Source: Channallabes apus (taxonomy: Eukaryota > Chordata > Actinopteri > Siluriformes > Clariidae). From it: a DNA stretch of 64,000 nucleotides. The notes under the pieces are model-generated. The model had not been told where the DNA came from. It did not search any database and saw only the letters and a program-made list of their open reading frames with translations. The stretch lies in NCBI GenBank assembly GCA_030522415.1, contig CM060112.1, forward strand, positions 9,810,001-9,874,000, written 5' to 3'. The translations under genes were made by a program, and so were the position numbers. Positions 57,151-64,000 of the stretch are shown here, piece by piece. Position 1 is the first letter of the stretch, and each line of letters opens with the position of its first letter.

Positions 57151-58154
57151 AAGCTTGAGGATCACACCAGATGTCAGTGCAAATGTGCTAGGTTGCAGTC
57201 TAATGCCATATAACATGCATAGTCAATGTGTTTACCTAAAGGTGGGAATAAACTAAATGGATATAGATATGGGTTCATATAGGATTCAAGTCCATCCTGG
57301 TCGGCACCAGTCATGAACAAGTTTTAGCCAGTTGGCATGGCAAGTTAGCACAGAAATCTGTAAGTGTATGAGGGGTACAGACTCAAACTGGCAAGTGTGT
57401 GAAAAGAACATACTAAGAACAGGCTCCTGCTGACATGAGTTGGAATATATTAAACGAGTTTTAGAGCCGACTCTGGATGCTGTCACATTTATCCAAATTT
57501 GTTCTTCTGTTGTTGTTTTTTTTCCTTTTTTTTCTCAACACATATGGTGAAGCACATTAACACTTTTGCTGCCTGTCTTGCATACATGTTTGTTTGTTTC
57601 AGTGAGCAATACAATAAATAAATTATTACATACATTATAAAGTTTTTCACAGTTTCAGTTACACAGCAGTTAGGCTTTATGCATTGTTGGAAATGCCATA
57701 ATCTCCTACTCTATGTACATCTTATGTGATATTGTCCACTTGTTTTTCCTGCACGAAAACAGATTCTAGGTATTGACTGGCCACACCATAATCAGAGTCT
57801 CCACAAAATTCTCTACAAGTAGTGCTTTAACTATATTTAGATAAAGCAGAGTTAATTACTGCAATAAGAATCATTCTCAAACATTCAAAAAATTAGGTAA
57901 AACCTGGTTTCACAGACTGGTTAAAATTAATGTCAAACCCTGCCTCTTTCAAACTTTTTATTGCAAAATCTAAAAATCTTGATTGGGGGGGGGGGGAGTA
58001 TTACTGAAGCTGGTTACAATTCCTACATTTACAATTGATCAAGGGCACTACTTGCTATGTTAAACAAGGATTATACAGTCTAGTGCTCTAGCTTTCTATT
58101 TAACACTATTTGGCATTCAATCATGGAACCCAGGAGTTAACGTAGCTAATATTC
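57151..58154. other. Unassigned sequence with a poly-G run
   Basis: A run of 12 G lies at 57985-57996. No gene or named repeat is seen. Confidence 0.4.
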
Positions 58155-58290
58155 TAAAAGGAAAACCCAAACCCCAGCCACTGGATGCAGGGCCGGTCCC
58201 AAGCCTGGATAAAGTGGGAGGTCTGTGTCAGGAAGTGCATCCAAGTGACCCCTCAATGGGAGCAGCCGAAAGACAATAAAGAGAAACTAC
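58155..58290 (+). mobile_element. LINE 3' end fragment
   Basis: CACTGGATGCAGGGCCGGTC, then GTCAGGAAGTGCATCC and GTGACCCCTCAATGGGAGCA, then GCCGAAAGA form the 3' end of the family seen at 51214-51535. Only the terminal 130 bp remain. Confidence 0.7.
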
Positions 58291-59828
58291 CAGATTTTCT
58301 CCATAGCTTATTCTTCTTATCTTTTGGTTACATTAGCACTGTGGTTACAATAACTAGCTCCATGAGTCATGGTTAGTTAGCTCTGAGAGTTGTGGAAGGA
58401 TATGTGTTGGCAAAGCAAATCACCATCTGTTGATAATGATGAGCTATTGTATTTTAAAGCAATATTACACTCTAGGTATATTACATTCAAGGTATATCAG
58501 AACTGTCCATCAATTAAATATTTCCTCAACTAGTACATATTGATTCTAAATACTAATTGCTAAACCAACCTTTCCTAAATATAGCTTTTAACATAATCTA
58601 AACCTAAGCATGCAGCTTCTCTGGAGGGTGGCATGCAAATCATGTTTTCACACAAATCATAGCATTCAAAGGGATTATGAAGGCTTGCGACCAAGTGTTG
58701 TTGCTTAGGAAATGATTTTGGGCATTCTATAAAAGTCCTTTTAGCTGGCCACTGCACTGCCTTAGGCCATACACATGGCATTACATTTAGACAATAAGGC
58801 ATTACAATAATCCAACAAAAAATAAACATGTTAATGAGTTTCTCTGCATTGTGCAGTGACATTATACTTTTTATTTTAGTAATATTTCTAGTTGAAACTG
58901 TTGTAATAGCATCTATATACTGTATGCTTCAAATGAAAGGCTTAAATCAATAATCACACCATGGGCTTGATGTGATGGGCTGCTGCACATGATGAACCAT
59001 AAAGGCCATCTAGATTTAATATGTAATCAGCAGTGGCGACACCTTAAGGCCTTCAATGCCTTCAATGAAGGAATTATATTAAAATAAATATATATTGTCA
59101 AACTTTGTTGTAATACGTCCAGGGTTTTTCCTGGCTCAAACATAGGGGGATGGTGGTACCATCCTGATCATGTGCATGCATGTGTGCTGTCCATTCAACT
59201 ACTCCTTAAAGCTGAGAGCATTTAGCCATTATTTGTTTTGCTGTTTTTCAATAAACATATATAGGACTCAGGATTGTGCAGAATAGAGTAACATCCTTTT
59301 TTTCTCATCACAAAATAGGCAGTATGATGAGAAACAGTGTGACTGAGAATAGAATACATACAGTGGGAGCCACATCAAACAGCCGCCTGGAGCATGGCAG
59401 GATCATGAAGGGTTTGCACGGAATGTGATCCCCTGCGATGACGCAGTTAACAATGCCCCGCCCCATAACCGCCCCCATTCGCTTTCTAAAAAGATGGTTG
59501 CAATGCCGTATAATTCCGCCAGATGGAGCATTGACTGGCACAGTTAACTGCAGTGTCCAGGAAGCCCAATACCGTATCTTTAATATATAGACAGTTCTTG
59601 TATTGTCAACATAGTTTCATAAATAGATGATGTGGTAAAAAACAACAACAAACCGATTAATAAAACAGATTTGTTAAATCACTCAATACACAACCCATGA
59701 TGATTATGCTATTTATTATTTAATAATGACTTAATAAAACTAGTTAGTGAAATATTTTTTAAGACATCCTGAAATGATCCTTAAAGACACGGTAGCGTCT
59801 GTAATTTGTCTAACGGCTGTAATTTGGG
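58291..59828. other. Mostly unassigned, with a possible LINE relic
   Basis: Near 58797-58990, GGCATTACAATAATCCAACA and TTCTCTGCATTGTGCAGTGA resemble a common fish LINE-derived repeat in minus orientation. The rest shows no gene. A GCCTTCAATGCCTTCAATGA direct repeat lies near 59050. Confidence 0.4.
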
Positions 59829-60021
59829 GCCAGGGGTAGCTCAGTGGCTAAGGCATTGGACTACGGTTCGGAAGATCCCAGGTTCAAACCCCACAACTAC
59901 CAAGTTGCCATTGTTGGGCCCTTGAGCAAGGCCCTTAACCCTCAATTGCTCAAATGTATCCTGAGATAAAAATGTAAGTCGCTCTGGATAAGAGCGTCTG
60001 CCAAATGCCTAAATGTAAATG
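59829..60021 (+). mobile_element. tRNA-derived SINE (family 1), complete
   Basis: This is the fullest copy. The head GGGGTAGCTCAGTGGCTAAG has an A box and GGTTCAAACCC is the B box. The body is GGGCCCTTGAGCAAGGCCCT, and the tail is AGTCGCTCTGGATAAGAGCG, then TCTGCCAAATGCC, AAATGTAAATG. The tail matches a motif shared by many teleost SINEs. Confidence 0.93.
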
Positions 60022-60133
60022 TCTATACCGATCATTGTAGGTACGAAATAAAAACGCGGGCTATGTACAGTATTTTACATTACGGTGTATTTTACCTCGT
60101 TCCATTTAATATACTGATAGATAATATTTTGCT

Positions 60134-60524
60134 GCAAAGTAAAGCTCAAAATGTAACGTCTGCTTGGGATTGTTTTCGTTATATTTTTGATGATGTTTTC
60201 GCTGATTTTTTTTTTCACTGATAGTCAACAAGTGGCATAAGAAAGCCAATTAATGGCGCATGCAACCTGGAATAAATATCTGCCCATATGGATCAGTATT
60301 TCTTTAGTCATTTAATCATGCATAATGCTCCCCCGTCAAAAGATCTGATGGGGCATTAATCACTTATCACAACTGTGAATGGTTGCGGCAGCAGAGACAG
60401 ATTAAATCCCCATAAACACCTGGAAACAATAGTAAAAAAGTTCCAGAGGGTTAGCGCCTGTTATACTAATGTAATTTTACTGATTTTTTACTGCTTATAT
60501 TTCGTTTGGTTTTACGCAATTTCA

Positions 60525-60561
<37 letters not shown>

Positions 60562-60600
60562 ACGAGTGAAAGGATACTCTAACAAGAGCAACTTCCCTGT
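60134..60600 (+). repeat. Local duplication, copy 1
   Basis: From AAAGTAAAGCTCAAAATGTA to the (TG)n run at 60527-60560, this segment matches 60743-61205 with about 10-20% differences and a few indels. Shared blocks include GATCAGTATTTCTTTAGTCA and TTTTACGC.ATTTCATG. Confidence 0.85.
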
Positions 60601-60601
60601 G

Positions 60602-60747
60602 GCTCCCGTGGCGCAATCGGTTAGCGCGTGGTACTTATAAAGCGGTCCAGGAGAAGCAATGCCGAGGTCGAGCCTCACCTAAAGCACCCAAAGCATTTTA
60701 CTGCATATCGTACTGTGTATGTGACAAATAATATTTTTATTTGAAAG
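60602..60747 (+). mobile_element. tRNA-Ile(UAU)/LINE chimera (SINE-like)
   Basis: The first 85 bases read as a tRNA-Ile(UAU): GCTCCCGTGGCGCAATCGG, then TTAGCGCGTGGTACTTATA, an intron-like 19-nt insert after the anticodon loop base, then ATGCCGAGG. The T arm lacks about nine bases and the acceptor stem no longer pairs. Directly after CGAGCCTCACC..GCA follows AAAGCATTTTACTGCATATC, then GTACTGTGTATGTGACAAAT, which is the 3' end of LINE A and LINE B. A tRNA head plus a partner-LINE tail is the classical SINE design. It lies between the two copies of a local duplication. Confidence 0.75.
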
Positions 60748-61205
60748 TAAAGCTTAAAATGTAACTTCTGCTTTGGTTTGTTTTCGTTATATTTTTTATG
60801 TTTTCGCTGATAGTCAAATTGGCATAACAAATTGATTAATGGCGCATAATATCTGGAACAAATATCTGTCCATACGGATCAGTATTTCTTTAGTCATTTA
60901 ACCATCATAACGTCCCACATCAAAGACCTGATGGGGCATCAATCACTTATCACAACTGTGTATAGATGCAGCAGCAGAGACAGATTTAATCCCATAAACA
61001 TTCACACTTGAAAACAATACTAACAGAACTAAACCGGTCTAGAGTGTTAGTGCCTGTTATCACAGGACAGGAATCACCTGCAGGATACTACTGTATTTTT
61101 ACTGCTCATATATTTTACCCTAGTTTCATTTGGTTTTACGCGATTTCATGTGTTATTTGTGTGCGTCTGTGTGTGTACAGTGTGTGTGAGTGCGAGAGAT
61201 AGCGT
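60743..61205 (+). repeat. Local duplication, copy 2
   Basis: Diverged copy of 60134-60600, starting AAAGTAAAGCTTAAAATGTA and ending in a TGTGTGTG-rich stretch near 61165-61200. Confidence 0.85.
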
Positions 61206-61770
61206 GAGAGCGCGTGCGCGAGAGAGGGCTTACATGGTGATTTGTCCAAGGTTACTAAAACCTGGGTTACTACCTATAAAAATTATTTCAATTTAACTCA
61301 TGGGTCTCAATCACAGATGACACGACAAATTATATACTCTGAAACTTTCATTTGAACATTTAAAAATATATACAAAAACATATATACTAATGTTATCATG
61401 GTGTAAATTATTAACATCCTGCCCTTAATTAATTCATTACTTTTACATAGTATAGTTATTGGACTGACATGACCAAAACTAGCTATTTCATTTAGCCTTT
61501 CTAAAATCAACCCATCTATCATTTATAATCAGAAAACATAAAACATATTATGATCTGTTCAATAGCCCATCTGTTTTAATTTAGTTTGTATTTATTATTC
61601 ATAAGACAACCTTTCAGTTTTGTAAATATTTTAGTTATAGTGTGTTAAGTCTTACTTTAGGTTAACCGTTTTTGAGAATTTGACCATCCATCTTAGATAA
61701 ATTTTATGTCATTGATTGATAAAATCTGGATTAAGGATATTTTATTTCTTTAATTTTTATTTTTTATTTT
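61206..61770. other. Unassigned AT-rich sequence
   Basis: No gene is seen. 61546-61620 matches the left end of the window in inverted orientation. Confidence 0.4.
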
Positions 61771-61775
61771 CCCCC

Positions 61776-61860
61776 CTGAGGGATTGCCACCTTATTGTGG
61801 TCAGGGGGTTTGCGTGCCTCAACACAATTCAGCAAGGACAATACTGTTACTATAAGCCCA
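61776..61860 (+). mobile_element. Short RTE/Rex-type LINE 5' fragment
   Basis: CCTGAGGGATTGCCACCTTA, then GGGGGTTTGCGTGCCTC resembles the 5' leader of fish RTE-type LINEs. Only about 80 bp are recognisable. Confidence 0.4.
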
Positions 61861-63050
61861 GGGAAAAATAGTGCTCGAACATGATGCCCCCTTCAAATTT
61901 CTGACTGCGTCCCTCCCCCCGTAAAGTCTGGTCTAGAACGGCCCTGCCCCTGATCGTTTTTTGTCTTGTAAATGAGTATTCTCAGTCACCTTCCAATCCC
62001 CCCAGCGCACACACTCTGTTTGTCCTGTAAACTGTAACTGTGTTTGCTAGGGCACTTGGTTATACACAGTACTTTAATGTATGGAACACTTACTTAACTT
62101 ACTGGTTTGGTTTAAATATCGCTTATTACCTTATTCAGCAAAATAAATTCATTATTAACGTATTGAAGTATTTTAGTTAAGGACAAAAACAGATTCTGCG
62201 CTTGTGTTTAGAACTGCTGAACAGCCGTGTTCATAGGTTTAATCAATGATGGTTGAATGGAGGTGTGTGTGTGTGTGTGTGTGTGTGTGTACAGTAAATA
62301 TACGCGCGTGCGCGCTCTCCTGAATTTCTCTGTTGGCTTTAACACGCACACCCATCCCCCCGCCAAAAACCCATCCCCCCGCCAAAAACAGAGCAATTAA
62401 CAACATGTCATACTCAGTATTCTCCACTGAGGTTTCTCACCTTCCACTCCTAAGTTTGTCGTTGCTCTTTTGGAGTTCTTAAAACCCAAAACATTTATTT
62501 ATACTGAGAAAAAATTATTATGGGTCACATAATCACAAACACAAATACATATAATCAAGTGTTTAACTGTTTTCATTTGTTTCTATGACCAATAATAATT
62601 ATTATTATGATTTTCAGCCCAACTCTTTGACTATTTAAAACAAAGTTGTGTCCCATTTTTTGCCCATTGAAGTTGTTGGTTCAACTAAAGTTTTTTAAAT
62701 ACCCAAACAATCCCCCAAAATTAAAACACGCAAACATGACTTTACCAATTCAATTTATTCTTCCAAAACTAGTCAAAGTTAAAACAGTAATTTGTATAAA
62801 ACAGATGAATACATGTTGTCTTTTTGCTTAAAGTTCATTAAACAACCCGGATACACCAGCTGCTTATAAGTCTCTATCTATAGGTCTTTTATATTAAAAT
62901 ATCAATTTTTCAAATATCAAAACTATTAAACATGGAACAGTTGAAGTCTTTGTTTCCCCCAAAGTACTGTATCAGACATTTAGCAGTTCTATGTTCAGAA
63001 TATACAGTAGACCTGATCAAACATCATTCTAAAGCTGTCGGACTGTGACG
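61861..63050. other. Unassigned sequence with TG microsatellite
   Basis: A TG run lies at 62263-62290 and a tandem CCCATCCCCCCGCCAAAAA doublet at 62351-62387. No gene is recognised. Confidence 0.4.
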
Positions 63051-63059
63051 TCATCCCTC

Positions 63060-63158
63060 CTACAGCTCCCTCAACAGCTTGTTCAGGCTCCTCCAGTCCT
63101 GTAGCTCCAAAAGTCCAGCCGTCAGCCGTCTGACCCCCCAATCCTCCACAGGTGGACT
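63060..63158 (-). CDS. Candidate terminal coding exon of an unknown gene
   Basis: On the minus strand a splice-acceptor-like tract (CTCCTGTTGTCTTTAAGCAG, cut after position 63159) is followed by 32 codons and a TAG at 63060-63062. The peptide starts SPPVEDWGVRRL and ends SLNKLLREL. It is leucine- and charge-rich and would form an amphipathic helix, unlike the low-complexity frames around it. TTTATT (minus AATAAA) occurs downstream near 62753. The upstream exons would lie to the right, perhaps outside the window. It could still be chance or part of a repeat. I do not recognise the family. Confidence 0.3.
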   Translation of the reverse strand, partial: SPPVEDWGVRRLTAGLLELQDWRSLNKLLREL

Positions 63159-63499
63159 CTGCTTAAAGACAACAGGAGAATTTAGTGAAGACAAAGATAA
63201 ATAAACTTCACAGAACATCTACTTCTAATAAAAATACAATATATTAATAAACCTATTTACCACAGAGTGTGTAAAATACTGTTTTGGGAATTCTGGAATG
63301 TAAATAATCTGCCTGTGCTAATGATAACCAGTGAACAGTGTTAGTGTTAACCAGTGACTGTCTGTATTATCGTCTGTATTAAATTAATCGGGAATTTACT
63401 TAATGCGCTTCTCATACAAATAAATTAAGCGATATAACACTCGTATATGAGCATTAGTTCATCCCTGAAGCCAAACTATAACTTACTGAAGCCGCTCAC

Positions 63500-63660
63500 A
63501 CGCACACACACACACCTCCCCTCACACCTCCCCCCCACGCACACACACACCTCCCCCTCCTCCTCCTTAACTGATAAACACTTCAGTGTTGTTATTCAGC
63601 TCTTTAAGTAAGCGCTCGCGCTACCGCGGACAGTCACGACCAAAGTGTGTAAAATTTAAA
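63500..63660. other. CA-rich and CpG-rich stretch
   Basis: ACACACAC and CCTCCCCC tracts are followed by GCGCTCGCGCTACCGCGGAC. CpG density rises toward the window end, so a promoter could be nearby. This is a weak inference. Confidence 0.35.
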
Positions 63661-63691
63661 CCCAGTTATGAGCGTTCCCACTGCGCAAGGT

Positions 63692-63925
63692 GACGTCGTA
63701 GCGACGTCTTTTCCATGTCATTTTGGACGTCCAATTTCCGTCCATAGATGGGGTTGTTTTGTAACGCCAGGTGACGTCTTTTTTTCGACGTCTACCGCAC
63801 GTCTAATTCTGACGTCGTAGTGACGTCTTTTTCATGTCATTTTTGGACGTCCAATTTCCGTCCATTGATGGGGTTGTTTTGTAATGCCAGGCGAAGTCTT
63901 TTTTCCGACGTCTAAAGTTGACTCC
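63692..63925. repeat. 119-bp tandem repeat rich in GACGTC
   Basis: Two tandem copies (63692-63810, 63811-about 63925) share GACGTCGTAG.GACGTCTTTT, then GGACGTCCAATTTCCGTCCA and GATGGGGTTGTTTTGTAA. Each carries several GACGTC or near-GACGTC palindromes. The function is unknown. Confidence 0.85.
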
Positions 63926-64000
63926 ACCAAAGCGGCTGACGGCGCTGTAGCTTGCCCCGGCACTTGCGCAGCAGCTCTGCCCCGCGACCTTCAACTCGCC

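Noticed and set aside
59829..59900. Functional tRNA gene
   Set aside because: The tRNA-like head continues directly into the SINE body and tail, and the acceptor stem is incomplete.
60602..60689. Functional tRNA-Ile gene
   Set aside because: The T arm lacks about nine bases and the acceptor stem does not pair, so it cannot fold as a tRNA.
1..64000. CRISPR arrays, bacterial operons or phage systems
   Set aside because: All content is vertebrate-like. Tandem repeats here lack spacer structure and no prokaryotic gene is present.

Overview
The window is vertebrate nuclear DNA from a teleost fish. It is AT-rich, has CA/TG microsatellites, and is packed with fish-typical repeats: L2-like, RTE/Rex3-like and other LINEs, Tc1/mariner, hAT and Harbinger elements, tRNA-headed SINEs and a class I endogenous retrovirus (ERV). 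A siluriform (catfish) source is possible from the repeat families, but I cannot prove it. I found no complete host protein-coding gene, rRNA or intact tRNA. Nearly all long open frames belong to mobile elements. One short candidate host exon lies near the right end, at 63060-63158 on the minus strand.

Layout. 1-1636: unassigned sequence with a TTTA tract, a TG tract and a SINE relic. 1637-4950: an almost complete, frameshifted L2-like LINE on the minus strand (LINE A). 5735-7400: a Tc1 relic split by a hAT-like element (6000-7345, 8-bp target duplication), which itself contains a SINE. 8283-24775: one plus-strand L2-like LINE (LINE B) blown apart by later insertions. These are a 1.39-kb solo LTR (8490-9877), a minus-strand LINE C (11243-21476) that contains a mariner-like MITE (11618-12166) and a 7.7-kb ERV (12417-20090), and a Harbinger-like element (22951-24466) that contains a second solo LTR (23692-24341). 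25340-33010: Tc1/mariner copies of several ages, the best being 27839-29435. 33192-35406: a terminal-inverted-repeat element with nested palindromic repeats and a SINE with a 15-bp target duplication. 37393-38508: a hAT derivative that keeps a BED zinc-finger remnant. 41555-42925: a TA-flanked MITE-like element. 43000-45070: a Tc1 relic holding a solo LTR. 46150-49572: three more Tc1-type relics and a SINE. 49777-52045: a SINE and LINE 3' ends. 53587-56590: a Rex3/RTE-like LINE with part of its reverse transcriptase deleted. 56660-64000: LINE relics, a SINE, an imperfect 0.45-kb duplication, a tRNA-Ile(UAU)/LINE chimera, and a 119-bp GACGTC-rich tandem repeat.

The most interesting parts are these. 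(1) The two ERV LTRs read as identical over 434 bp, yet gag, protease, pol and env are all broken. This suggests a copy that was already defective when it moved and was mobilised in trans. (2) The ERV leader holds at least four hairpins of the same design, a good candidate for a packaging or dimerisation signal. (3) A tRNA-Ile(UAU) sequence that still carries its intron is fused directly to the 3' tail of the local L2-like LINE, which looks like a young or minimal SINE. (4) The 16-kb nest gives a readable order of insertion events.
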